Of a DNA stretch of 64,000 nt, positions 33,731 to 42,323 are shown piece after piece. The DNA is taken from positions 1 to 64,000 of the forward strand of contig NZ_CAKRAS010000001.1 in the NCBI RefSeq assembly GCF_934295145.1. The letters are read 5' to 3'. This DNA is from an uncultured Eubacterium sp. (GTDB lineage: Bacteria; Bacillota; Clostridia; Lachnospirales; Lachnospiraceae). The notes beneath the pieces were generated by a model. The model had not been told where the DNA came from. It saw nothing but the letters and a program-made list of their open reading frames with translations, and did no database searches. The translations under genes and the position numbers were made by a program. How positions within the stretch are numbered: position 1 is the stretch's first letter; each line of letters opens with the position of its first letter.

Positions 33731-35542
33731 ATGACCGGAGAAAAGTTTACATTAATGCAATATTCAGTGCATGCAATATTGGGTTTAATCGAAGCAGAAG
33801 ATTTTGTGATACCTGAAATTCAGCGTCCGTTTGTTTGGAAGCGCAGTCAGGTTAGAGACTTGATTGATTCATTATATAATGGATATCCAACAGGATATAT
33901 AATTACTTGGAAAAATCCAGATGTAAAAACAAAAGATGGTGGAAAGGCAAATGGTAAAAAGGTTTTAATTGATGGGCAACAGAGGGTAACTGCTTTGATG
34001 GCGGCAATCTCAGGTAAAGAAGTATTAGATGATGATTTTAATAAAGAGCGTATAAAAATAGCATTTAATCCTTTAACAGATGATGAAACAAAAAGGTTTG
34101 CAGTACAAGATGCTTCTCATCTCAAAGATAAAAAATGGATTCCTGATATATCAATATTATTTTCAACAGGATTTAAACAGAGAGCATTTGAAAATGAATA
34201 TGCAAATAATAATCCAGATGTGGATTTAGATGAATTGTCGGAAGTTTTAACAAAGTTAAAAAGCATTGCAAATCGTCAGATTGGTGTAATTGAACTAGAT
34301 GCAACATTAGATATTGACGAAGTAACTGAAATTTTTATTCGTATCAATTCTAAAGGTACGTCATTAAGTCAGTCTGATTTTGTTATGTCAAAAATGGCAG
34401 CAGATTCGGTACATAATGGTAGTTTAATGAGAAAGACAGTGGATTATTTTTGCCATTTGGCAGTTAAACCAGATTTTTATTCTCATTTGGTAAATGACAA
34501 AGAATTTCAAAATTCTAAATATGCAGATAAAATTAAATGGTTAGCAAATGATTATGATGATATCTATGATCCGGATTATGGAGATATGTTAAGGGTATCA
34601 TTTATGCATCAATTTAAGCGTGGAAAATTGGCAGATTTGGTTAGTTTGCTTTCTGGTAGAGATTTTGTGACAAAAGAATTTCGTGATGATATTGTAGAAG
34701 AGTCGTATAAAAAATTAGACAATGGTATTATGAATTTTATTAATAAATATAATTTTTCACAATTCATCATGGCGATTAAAGGTGCAGGATTTGTATCAGG
34801 TAAGCTATTAAATTCAAAAATGACACTTGATTTTGCATATACGTTATATTTAATGCTATTAGCTGATCCACAAATTCCTAATGCACAGATTAAGAGATAT
34901 GTGCAAAAATGGTTTGTACTGTCAACTTTAACATCAAGATATATAGGTTCTCCAGAAACACAGATGGATAGAGATATGCGAAATATTGGAGAAAAAGGAT
35001 TTTTGCAGTTCCTTTCAGAAGTGGAGGCATCGTCATTATCGGAAACTTTTTGGAATGTAACATTGCCACAAAATCTGGAAACATCATCTGTTAATAGCCC
35101 GGCGTTTAATATTTTTCTTGCGGCACAAATTAATCAGAATTGTAACTCATTGTTAATGAGGGGAACAAAGGTTAATGATTTGATAACTATTTCCGGGGAT
35201 GTACATCATATATTTCCTAAGGAATATTTGAAGAAAAATGGAGTGACTACCAAAACAAAATATAATCAGGTAGCAAATTATATTTATTTGGATACTCAAG
35301 TAAACAAGGCAATTAGTGATGATGCGCCGGCAGTTTATTTTTCAAAAGTGAAAGAACAATGTGCTACAAAAAATATCGTTTTGGGAAATATTTCGGAAGA
35401 AGAATTGTTATATGAAAATCTGGTAGATAATTGTATTCCATACGATATTTTTGAAATGCGGATTGATGATTATGATATTTTCTTACAGGAACGTAGGAAA
35501 TTGATGTCTCGGTTGATTCAGAGATATTATGAGGAATTATAA
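33731..35542 (+). CDS. GmrSD-like DUF262 / HNH nuclease-domain protein
   Basis: 603 residues, cytoplasmic. The N-terminal DUF262 (ParB-like) domain shows EIQRPFVWKRSQVRDLIDSL and the diagnostic LIDGQQRVTAL (DGQQR at residues 81-85). The C-terminal part has GDVHHIFPKEYLKK (His pair at 492-493) followed by NYIYLDTQVNKAISD, the pattern of the DUF1524-type HNH domain. Proteins of this build include GmrSD type IV restriction enzymes, which use NTP and cut modified phage DNA. Here both domains are in one chain. Codon use is AT-rich compared with neighbours, a sign of transfer. Defence function is inferred, not shown. Confidence 0.8.
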   Translation: MTGEKFTLMQYSVHAILGLIEAEDFVIPEIQRPFVWKRSQVRDLIDSLYNGYPTGYIITWKNPDVKTKDGGKANGKKVLIDGQQRVTALMAAISGKEVLDDDFNKERIKIAFNPLTDDETKRFAVQDASHLKDKKWIPDISILFSTGFKQRAFENEYANNNPDVDLDELSEVLTKLKSIANRQIGVIELDATLDIDEVTEIFIRINSKGTSLSQSDFVMSKMAADSVHNGSLMRKTVDYFCHLAVKPDFYSHLVNDKEFQNSKYADKIKWLANDYDDIYDPDYGDMLRVSFMHQFKRGKLADLVSLLSGRDFVTKEFRDDIVEESYKKLDNGIMNFINKYNFSQFIMAIKGAGFVSGKLLNSKMTLDFAYTLYLMLLADPQIPNAQIKRYVQKWFVLSTLTSRYIGSPETQMDRDMRNIGEKGFLQFLSEVEASSLSETFWNVTLPQNLETSSVNSPAFNIFLAAQINQNCNSLLMRGTKVNDLITISGDVHHIFPKEYLKKNGVTTKTKYNQVANYIYLDTQVNKAISDDAPAVYFSKVKEQCATKNIVLGNISEEELLYENLVDNCIPYDIFEMRIDDYDIFLQERRKLMSRLIQRYYEEL

Positions 35543-35626
35543 TTAAAAAATAAAAGTGGAAAAGTTGAAGAAAGTATTTAATTATAATGAAAATATATGC
35601 CTTGTTTTGGATTGGGGCATAAATGA

Positions 35627-35878
35627 ACAGCTGGAACTGATATTGATAAATTGTTGCCACCTATATCACGTTTTGGCGGTGGTAGGGACAAAAAGAAGCA
35701 ACAAGTTATTGATAAGTTGAACATCTTTTTTGAAAAATATTATGGCATCGGTGGCACAGCGTTTTCTACTAAATCAGAACAGATTCTGGAAATTGGTGGT
35801 CAGAATAGTAGAAATGTATTAAAAATGGTGGCGGAGCCTATGCTATTTAAAAAGAATATGCAAATTAAAGATGAATAG
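35627..35878 (+). pseudogene. Probable C-terminal remnant of a type I restriction HsdR subunit
   Basis: The frame opens after a TGA at 35624-35626 and reads TAGTDIDKLLPPISRFGGG, then KKKQQVIDKLNIFFEKYYGIGG, ending at TAA/TAG near 35878. The LPP-S-RF and VIDKL-FFEKYYGI pattern resembles the extreme C-terminus of EcoR124-like HsdR helicase-nuclease subunits. There is no ATG or GTG, no ribosome-binding site and no helicase or nuclease domain, so it should be non-functional. Only TTG 35651 could start a 75-residue ORF. Assignment is from memory of the family pattern, hence moderate confidence. Confidence 0.5.
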
Positions 35879-35947
35879 TTTTTTCGTGAGTACATTTAAT
35901 ATGAGCATTGTGTTTGTTGCAGAGTAGTGGGGAAAGTGAGGGATTAA

Positions 35948-37498
35948 ATGATACCATTAAAAATAGAAACGTTGTTGGATGGACGTGTTGTTGAACATGA
36001 TCGTGTTGAATACAAAACTGGTTGGAATCCTAATGATATTATTCATTCAATTTGTGCATTTGCAAATGATTATGATAATTCTAATGGCGGATATATTGTA
36101 ATTGGAGTAAAGGAAGAAAACGGAATGCCTGTTTTTCCGTTGGCAGGAGTTCCTAAGGAGAAATTAGATTCAATCCAGCAGGAAATTTTCCAATATTGTA
36201 ATATGATTGCACCAAGATATATTCCAAGAATTGAAATTATAAATTATAAAAATTCGGAAACATATTTAGTATATTTATGGTGTCCGGCTGGTGATAGTGG
36301 TCCCTATCAAGCGCCGCAATCAGTATATGGTGCTAAAGGAGAGAAAATAGATAAAAGCATGAAATATTGGATACGTCCAGCATCACTTACCACAGACGCA
36401 AAACAGGATGAAATATCTGAATTATATGATAAATTTAATTCTGTCCCATATGACGATAGAATAAACTATAAAGCTAAGATTGATGACATTAGAAGAGGAT
36501 ATATTGAGGATTTTATCAGGAAGAGTAACAGTAGTTTGATAAATGAACTTAATAACTGTACATTAGAGGATTTGTTGATTGCACAGGAAGTGGCAGACGA
36601 GACGGACACAGAGCTTGATATAAGAAATATTGGTGTTTTGATGTTTACAGAACATCCGGAAAAGTTGATTCCAGGTGCATATATTGAATTGATACGGTTT
36701 AATACAAAGGATGCAGAAGCTTCTGATGATTTTGTTGAAAAGACATTTACCGGACCTATTTGGAAACAAGTGATAGATGCATTAGATTATATTAAGAATA
36801 CAGTTATTGAGCAGAAGGTAGAAAAAATACAAGGTCAGGCAGAAGCTGTAAGATTTTACAATTATCCATATAATGCATTGGAGGAAGCATTGGTTAATGC
36901 AATATTTCATAAATCGTATCGTGAACCTGAACCAGTAGAAATTCGCATATATGTAGATAGCATTCAGATTTTGAACTATCCGGGACTTGCAAAATGGATT
37001 AATCTTGAACGTTTTGAAGCTGGAATGATAAGAGGAAGAAAATATCGTAACCGAAGAATTGGTGAATTTTTTAAAGAAATTGATTTATCTGAGAAGAAGG
37101 GCACTGGTATTCCAAAAATATTACGTGAGCTTAGGAAAAACGGTTCTCCTGCACCGGAATTTGATATGGACGAAGATAGAACATATTTGAATACGATTAT
37201 TCATATTAGGGATGGATTTGAAGTAAAAGCTACTGTTGGTGGATCAAGTATGGAAAATGAAAGAAGTTTGAAGGAAGTTTTGAAAGAAGATTTGAAAGAA
37301 GTTGATTATAATAAAGTTCTTCCGATCGTAGAAATTATGGATAAGTATGGAAGTATTACGCCTGAAGAGGCAAAGCAAGTATGTGGAAAATCATCTGCAA
37401 CTATATGGCGTTATCTTAAACTTTTAACTGAAACCGGGTATGTTGTTCCAGAGGGAAATACGAATAAGAGTGTGTATAAAGTTAAAAAATTTTCATAA
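35948..37498 (+). CDS. AlbA_2 / GHKL ATPase-domain protein with C-terminal helix-turn-helix
   Basis: 516 residues. The N-terminal Schlafen-type AlbA_2 domain is seen in VEYKTGWNPNDIIHSICAF and GGYIVIGVKE. The middle carries the GHKL-type ATP-binding boxes EEALVNAIFHKSYRE and KKGTGIPKILREL. The C-terminal 70 residues look like a winged helix (ITPEEAKQVCGKSSATIWRYLKLL) after a Lys/Glu-rich linker with LKEVLKEDLKEV. This COG2865-like family is often labelled RNA-binding or transcriptional regulator and commonly neighbours restriction systems. AT-rich like the DUF262 gene. Function unknown; a role in defence or its control is inferred from context. Confidence 0.75.
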   Translation: MIPLKIETLLDGRVVEHDRVEYKTGWNPNDIIHSICAFANDYDNSNGGYIVIGVKEENGMPVFPLAGVPKEKLDSIQQEIFQYCNMIAPRYIPRIEIINYKNSETYLVYLWCPAGDSGPYQAPQSVYGAKGEKIDKSMKYWIRPASLTTDAKQDEISELYDKFNSVPYDDRINYKAKIDDIRRGYIEDFIRKSNSSLINELNNCTLEDLLIAQEVADETDTELDIRNIGVLMFTEHPEKLIPGAYIELIRFNTKDAEASDDFVEKTFTGPIWKQVIDALDYIKNTVIEQKVEKIQGQAEAVRFYNYPYNALEEALVNAIFHKSYREPEPVEIRIYVDSIQILNYPGLAKWINLERFEAGMIRGRKYRNRRIGEFFKEIDLSEKKGTGIPKILRELRKNGSPAPEFDMDEDRTYLNTIIHIRDGFEVKATVGGSSMENERSLKEVLKEDLKEVDYNKVLPIVEIMDKYGSITPEEAKQVCGKSSATIWRYLKLLTETGYVVPEGNTNKSVYKVKKFS

Positions 37499-37584
37499 AG
37501 TAAGATATGTGTCAGATGATGTGGAATGGTTGCCAATGGTCACATTTATAAAGAAAATCAGAGTACTATGGGAGGAATGCATAC

Positions 37585-38409
37585 ATGATACACAAAAAAA
37601 TTGAAATCCAAGCCCGCGGCACCGAAGCCGCCGGCTACTTATACACCTATTTTCTGGACAGCTCCATTGAGATGCGTCCAAACGAAAAACGCCCGGTTAT
37701 TCTGATGTGCCCGGGAGGCGGCTATGAAATGACTTCCGACCGGGAGGCAGAACCGATGGCCATGCAGTTTCTTGCTATGGGCTATCATGTTGCCATTTTG
37801 CGTTACAGTGTCAGTCCGGTGCGTTATCCGGTGGCATTGCAGCAGGTAGCAGAAAGCGTATTATATCTGAAATATCATGCAGAAGAATACCATATTGATC
37901 CGGAGAAAATTGTATTACAGGGATGTTCGGCAGGAGGACATCTGGCTGCCAATTATGGCATTGCCTGGAACAGTCCGTTTTTGACAAAACGCATGGGGAT
38001 GGAGAATGATCCGGAACAGCTTCGCGTAGCAGGGTTATTATTGTGCTACCCAGTTATCACTTCCGGGGAAAAAGCACATGAAGGATCTTTTCGAAATTTG
38101 CTGGGAGAACAGTATGAAGAGAAAAAGGAAGAACTTTCACTGGAAAACTGTGTGACGCCTGATACACCACCAACGTTTTTATGGCATACATCAACGGATG
38201 AAACAGTACCTGTAGAAAATTCACTTTACTTTTTTCAGTCCTGTCTGCAGCAGGGCGTTTCCGCAGAATTGCATATTTACCCGGTGGGAGGACACGGAAT
38301 TTCTCTTGCAAATGAAGAAACCTGCCGTGCCAACGGAATCGGAGTACAAAAGGAGTGTCAGAGCTGGATTAATCTGGCTCAGACTTGGTTAGAAGGATTG
38401 TTTGCATAG
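37585..38409 (+). CDS. Alpha/beta-hydrolase, acetylesterase (xylan-esterase-like)
   Basis: 274 residues, no signal peptide. The serine nucleophile elbow is QGCSAGGHLAAN, with the oxyanion region MCPGGGYEMTS. The Asp is in STDETVPVEN and the His in GGHGISL, giving a full triad. This matches BD-FAE/acetylxylan-esterase-like cytosolic enzymes that deacetylate imported oligosaccharides. GC content returns to the host level here, so the gene lies outside the island. GGGAGGAATGC precedes the ATG. Possibly once next to the DUF5107 gene, before the island arrived. Confidence 0.85.
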   Translation: MIHKKIEIQARGTEAAGYLYTYFLDSSIEMRPNEKRPVILMCPGGGYEMTSDREAEPMAMQFLAMGYHVAILRYSVSPVRYPVALQQVAESVLYLKYHAEEYHIDPEKIVLQGCSAGGHLAANYGIAWNSPFLTKRMGMENDPEQLRVAGLLLCYPVITSGEKAHEGSFRNLLGEQYEEKKEELSLENCVTPDTPPTFLWHTSTDETVPVENSLYFFQSCLQQGVSAELHIYPVGGHGISLANEETCRANGIGVQKECQSWINLAQTWLEGLFA

Positions 38410-38519
38410 TGCTTGATGAAGAGGAAAAATATGATTTTCTATTACATCAAAAAAGTAATCGGATGAGGCTGGTCAGGTCTGTTTAGAAATCAGAAAAGAA
38501 ATACTCATAAAAAATTAAG

Positions 38520-38548
38520 TTGAGATATTGTGGGAAGCATGTTAGAAT
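38520..38548 (+). promoter_or_regulatory. Promoter of uppP
   Basis: TTGAGA (38520-38525), a 17-base spacer and TAGAAT (38543-38548). Confidence 0.6.
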
Positions 38549-38600
38549 CTTCTAGGCATAAAAATTAAGTAGATAATAAATTATGAAAGGATTTTTTGAC

Positions 38601-39431
38601 ATGTTAACAATAATCGAAGTATTAAAAGCGATTTTATTTGGTGTTGTGGAAGGTATTACAGAGTGGCTTCCAATCAGTAGTACCGGCCATATGATCTTGC
38701 TTGATGAATTTGTAAAATTAAATGTAAGCAAAGAATTTCTGGATTTGTTTCTGGTAGTGATCCAGTTGGGCGCAATTCTTGCGGTAGTAGTTATTTACTG
38801 GAATAAGCTGATTCCGCTGTCTACAAAGCATGGCTTACATATCAGCCGCAGAAAATGCAAGATGTGGGTAAAAATCATCGTTGCATCCATTCCTGCAGGT
38901 GTGGTTGGAATCCTCTGGGATGACGTATTTACAAAATATTTTTACAATTACCAGACCGTTGCAATCATGCTGATCCTGGTAGGTATTGTATTTATTGTAA
39001 TAGAGCGTGCGAATAAGAATAAAATAGCAAGAGTAGATTCTATTGATGATATTTCTTATGGTCAGGCATTTTTGATCGGTGTATTCCAGATGATCGCCGC
39101 AATTTTTCCGGGAACATCCCGTTCCGGTTCCACTATCGTTGGTTCTCTGATGCTTGGTATTTCCAGAACTGCGGCAGCAGAATTTACGTTCTTTCTTGCA
39201 GTGCCGGCAATGTTTGGCGGAAGCGCGATCAAAATTTTGAAATACAGCGGTGGATTTAATTCCTCAGAAGTTGCATTACTTGCAATTGGTATGATCGTAG
39301 CATTTGTACTTTCCATTATCGCAATCAAGTTCCTGATGTCCTATATCAAGAAACACGACTTCAAAGTATTTGGATGGTACCGAATCGTACTTGGTATTGC
39401 AGTAATCGGATATTTCCTTGCAACAAGATAA
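38601..39431 (+). CDS. uppP: Undecaprenyl-diphosphatase
   Basis: 276 residues with about eight membrane helices. UppP (BacA) removes a phosphate from undecaprenyl diphosphate to recycle the lipid carrier for cell-wall synthesis, and it contributes to bacitracin resistance. Motifs: GVVEGITEWLPISSTGHMIL (the E-rich motif) and FPGTSRSGSTIV. Start choice: AAAGGA at 38586-38591 fits ATG 38601, while the upstream in-frame ATG 38583 has no ribosome-binding site. Own promoter and terminator. Confidence 0.95.
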   Translation: MLTIIEVLKAILFGVVEGITEWLPISSTGHMILLDEFVKLNVSKEFLDLFLVVIQLGAILAVVVIYWNKLIPLSTKHGLHISRRKCKMWVKIIVASIPAGVVGILWDDVFTKYFYNYQTVAIMLILVGIVFIVIERANKNKIARVDSIDDISYGQAFLIGVFQMIAAIFPGTSRSGSTIVGSLMLGISRTAAAEFTFFLAVPAMFGGSAIKILKYSGGFNSSEVALLAIGMIVAFVLSIIAIKFLMSYIKKHDFKVFGWYRIVLGIAVIGYFLATR

Positions 39432-39443
39432 GTAACGTACAAT

Positions 39444-39510
39444 AAGGCAGAGTCAGATTTTTCTCAAGGAGCGATTGTCAGCGACCGAGACAAATCTGAC
39501 TCTGCCTTTT
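39444..39510. terminator. Terminator after uppP
   Basis: AAGGCAGAGTCAGATTT (39444-39460) pairs with AAATCTGACTCTGCCTT (39492-39508), then TT. An inner TCTC / GAGA pair narrows the loop. Confidence 0.85.
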
Positions 39511-39625
39511 CATAACCTATAAAATATCCACAAAACAATTTAGTTCTTTTTTTTACAAGTTTTAAAAACTTTTTTGTACAAATATCGGATGAAATCTCTC
39601 AAATTTAATGATACAATACTTATAG

Positions 39626-39656
39626 TTAGTCAGTCTGGAATAAAACGACTGACCAA
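39626..39656 (+). promoter_or_regulatory. Inverted repeat upstream of the GH112 phosphorylase
   Basis: TTAGTCAGTC (39626-39635) and GACTGACCAA (39647-39656) match in 9 of 10 positions around an 11-base centre. It lies just downstream of a TACAAT box (39612-39617; weak -35). Likely a repressor operator or leader hairpin for the phosphorylase gene. Confidence 0.5.
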
Positions 39657-39678
39657 ATTCATGAGGAGGAAAAATAAG

Positions 39679-41847
39679 ATGGGAGATCAGAAACTGACAG
39701 GTCGTGTAACAATCCCGACAGATATCGATGTCGTTCCGGAAACACTGGAATTGATGAAACGCTGGGGTGCAGATGCCATTCGTGACTGCGATGGAACCGA
39801 TTACCCGGAAGGATTAAAAGATGTAGATGCGAAAGTGTATTCTACTTATTATACAACGCGAAAGGATAACGAGTGGGCAAAAGCCAACCCGGATGAGATT
39901 CAGCAGTGTTATATTATGACAAAATTTTATACTGCCGAATCTGACAAATTATCCATTCATTTGATGACCGGTATTTATCCGGAAATGCTGAAAGTAAACA
40001 GCCGCGATGACATTCGCCGCTGGTGGGAAGTCATCGACCGTACCACAGGGGAAGTAGTAAGTTGTGACAACTGGTCTTATTCCGAAGAGACCGGAGATGT
40101 GACCATTGATCCGGCTACACCATTCCATGATTATACAGTAAGTTTTCTGGCTTACATTATGTGGGATCCGGTGCACATGTACAATGCCGTTGTCAACGAC
40201 TGGAAAGACGTAGAGCATCAGATCACATTTGATGTGCGTCAGCCAAAGACACATAAATTCAGTATGGAGCGTCTGCGGAAGTTCTGCAAGGCAAATCCAC
40301 ATGTCAATGTTATCCGTTATACGACATTTTTCCATCAGTTTACGCTTGTGTTTGACGAACTTGCAAGGGAAAAATATGTTGACTGGTACGGATATTCAGC
40401 CAGTGTAAGTCCATACATTCTGGAACAGTTTGAAAAAGAAGTTGGCTACAAATTCCGTCCGGAATATATTATTGATCAGGGATATTTTAACAATCAGTAT
40501 CGTATCCCGTCCAAAGAGTTCAAAGATTTCCAGGCTTTCCAGCGCCGTGAAGTTGCAAAACTTGCAAAAGAGATGGTAGATATTACCCACGAGGAAGGCA
40601 AAGAAGCGATGATGTTCCTCGGCGATCACTGGATCGGAACAGAGCCGTTTATGGACGAGTTCAAAACAATCGGTCTGGATGCGCTGGTAGGAAGTGTCGG
40701 AAATGGTTCTACCCTGCGTCTGATCAGTGATGTGGAAGGTGTAAAATACAGAGAAGGAAGATTTTTACCATATTTCTTCCCGGATACCTTCCATGAAGGT
40801 GGAGATCCGGTAAAAGAAGCAAAAGAAAACTGGGTAACAGCCAGAAGAGCAATTCTTCGTAAACCGATCGATCGTATCGGATACGGCGGATATTTAAAAC
40901 TTGCCTGTGAATTCCCGGATTTCGTTGATTATATTGAGAGCGTTTGTGATGAGTTCCGTTTATTGTATGAGAATGCAAAAGGAACCACACCATATTGTGT
41001 AAAAACCGTTGCGGTTTTAAACAGCTGGGGCAAGATGCGTTCCTGGGGCTGCCATATGGTACACCATGCACTGTATCAGAAACAGAATTACAGTTATGCA
41101 GGTGTTATTGAAGCACTGAGCGGCGCTCCATATGATGTGAAATTCATCAACTTTGACGATATCCGTGCAAATGCAGATATTTTAAATGATATTGATGTTA
41201 TCATTAATGTAGGTGATGGCGATACCGCACATACCGGTGGTTACGAGTGGGAAGATCCGCAGATCGTGGAAGCAATCCAGAGATTTGTATACAATGGTGG
41301 TGGATTTATCGGCGTCGGTGAGCCGACCGGACATCAGCATCAGGGCAGATACATTCAGCTTGGCAATGTGATCGGTGTGGAGAAAGAGACCGGATTTACC
41401 TTAAATTATGACAAATATAATTGGGATAATCATCCGGAGCATTTTATCCTTGAAGATTGTACAAAAGATGTGGACTTTGGAGAAGGCAAAAAGAGCATGT
41501 TTGCTCGCGAGGATACAGAAATCCTGGTACAGCGTGACAAGGAAGTCCAGATGGCTGTGCATGAATTTGGAAAAGGTCGCTCCGTTTATATCAGCGGTCT
41601 GCCATATTCCTTCGAAAATGCACGAATCCTTCATCGAAGCGTAATGTACAGCTGCCATGATGAAGCAAACTTAAGAAAATGGTATTCTGAGAATTTCAAT
41701 GTAGATGTACATGCATATGTAGCAAATGGCAAATATTGTGTCGTTAATAATACTTATGTACCACAGGATACAGTAGTTTACCGCGGAGATGGAAGCAGCT
41801 TTGAACTGCATCTTGATGCAAACGAAATTAAGTGGTATGAGATATAA
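39679..41847 (+). CDS. GH112 phosphorylase (galacto-N-biose / lacto-N-biose type)
   Basis: 722 residues, cytosolic. The whole chain matches the GH112 family that splits beta-1,3-galactosyl-N-acetylhexosamines (or, in one clade, beta-1,4-galactosyl-rhamnose) with phosphate to galactose-1-phosphate. Recognisable parts: GRVTIPTDIDVVPETLELM and GADAIRDCDGTDYPEGL at the N-terminus, MFLGDHWIGTEP in the barrel, and GEPTGHQHQGRYIQL in the later Rossmann-like domain. ATG 39679 follows AGGAGGA; an ORF extension to 39574 is spurious. No transporter, lnpB-D or galactose genes adjoin it, so it seems to be a stand-alone unit for mucin or milk-type glycans. The exact sugar is undetermined. Confidence 0.9.
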   Translation: MGDQKLTGRVTIPTDIDVVPETLELMKRWGADAIRDCDGTDYPEGLKDVDAKVYSTYYTTRKDNEWAKANPDEIQQCYIMTKFYTAESDKLSIHLMTGIYPEMLKVNSRDDIRRWWEVIDRTTGEVVSCDNWSYSEETGDVTIDPATPFHDYTVSFLAYIMWDPVHMYNAVVNDWKDVEHQITFDVRQPKTHKFSMERLRKFCKANPHVNVIRYTTFFHQFTLVFDELAREKYVDWYGYSASVSPYILEQFEKEVGYKFRPEYIIDQGYFNNQYRIPSKEFKDFQAFQRREVAKLAKEMVDITHEEGKEAMMFLGDHWIGTEPFMDEFKTIGLDALVGSVGNGSTLRLISDVEGVKYREGRFLPYFFPDTFHEGGDPVKEAKENWVTARRAILRKPIDRIGYGGYLKLACEFPDFVDYIESVCDEFRLLYENAKGTTPYCVKTVAVLNSWGKMRSWGCHMVHHALYQKQNYSYAGVIEALSGAPYDVKFINFDDIRANADILNDIDVIINVGDGDTAHTGGYEWEDPQIVEAIQRFVYNGGGFIGVGEPTGHQHQGRYIQLGNVIGVEKETGFTLNYDKYNWDNHPEHFILEDCTKDVDFGEGKKSMFAREDTEILVQRDKEVQMAVHEFGKGRSVYISGLPYSFENARILHRSVMYSCHDEANLRKWYSENFNVDVHAYVANGKYCVVNNTYVPQDTVVYRGDGSSFELHLDANEIKWYEI

Positions 41848-41863
41848 AATTTCAGTAAAAAAC

Positions 41864-41923
41864 TACAATTTAGTTTGGAGTATTTGAAATTAACAAAAAA
41901 GTGTAATTACAATTTAGTTTGGA
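41864..41923. repeat. Two 16-bp direct repeats
   Basis: TACAATTTAGTTTGGA occurs at 41864-41879 and 41908-41923 (44-base period). A partial mirror, ACATTGTAGTTTG, lies near 42040. No gene in this stretch. Confidence 0.7.
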
Positions 41924-41960
41924 ATAAGAGATGTTCTGTTCCTAAAATAAAACTCTGAAT

Positions 41961-42003
41961 AGCAAAAAAGATGTCTGTATAAAAGCAGGCATCTTTTTTG
42001 CTA
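41961..42003 (+). terminator. Terminator after the GH112 gene
   Basis: AGCAAAAAAGATG (41961-41973) / CATCTTTTTTGCT (41990-42002), with an extra CTG/CAG inside the loop. Confidence 0.8.
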
Positions 42004-42323
42004 TAATGATGAATTAGTAAAAACTACCAAAAATTTGACATTGTAGTTTGTAAATATTTTTGATTGCAAAATAAATATAGTTGTGTTATTTTAGAACTAC
42101 GCGGTTACAAGTCTATGTAACGGCACAAATTTTCTTATATTTAGCCAGGTGACAGGTTTCTGAATTTCGGAAGCTCATGATTTCGAGCATTTTCCAGAGG
42201 AAGAACGAACAGACAGAGAGATTTTAATAATTATGACAGTATGTAATCGTAGGAAGGGGATGGATTGAAAAAAGAAAACGCTATATTTTGCGAAAAAATT
42301 ATACTATAATAAAAGGAGAAAAT
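42004..42323. other. AT-rich non-coding stretch before the Rpn gene
   Basis: No gene was seen. A weak nested stem (TTGTG 42081-42085 / CACAA near 42125, with GTTAC / GTAAC inside) and a GCTC / GAGC hairpin near 42170-42185 are present. A TATAAT lies at 42305-42310, without a good -35 at standard spacing. Confidence 0.35.

Noticed and set aside
35651..35878. Functional 75-residue small protein from TTG
   Set aside because: No ribosome-binding site, and the frame continues upstream with HsdR-like sequence, so a remnant is the better reading.
33490..37584. Prophage or integrative element
   Set aside because: No integrase, tRNA target, direct-repeat attachment sites or structural phage genes; only AT-rich accessory genes.
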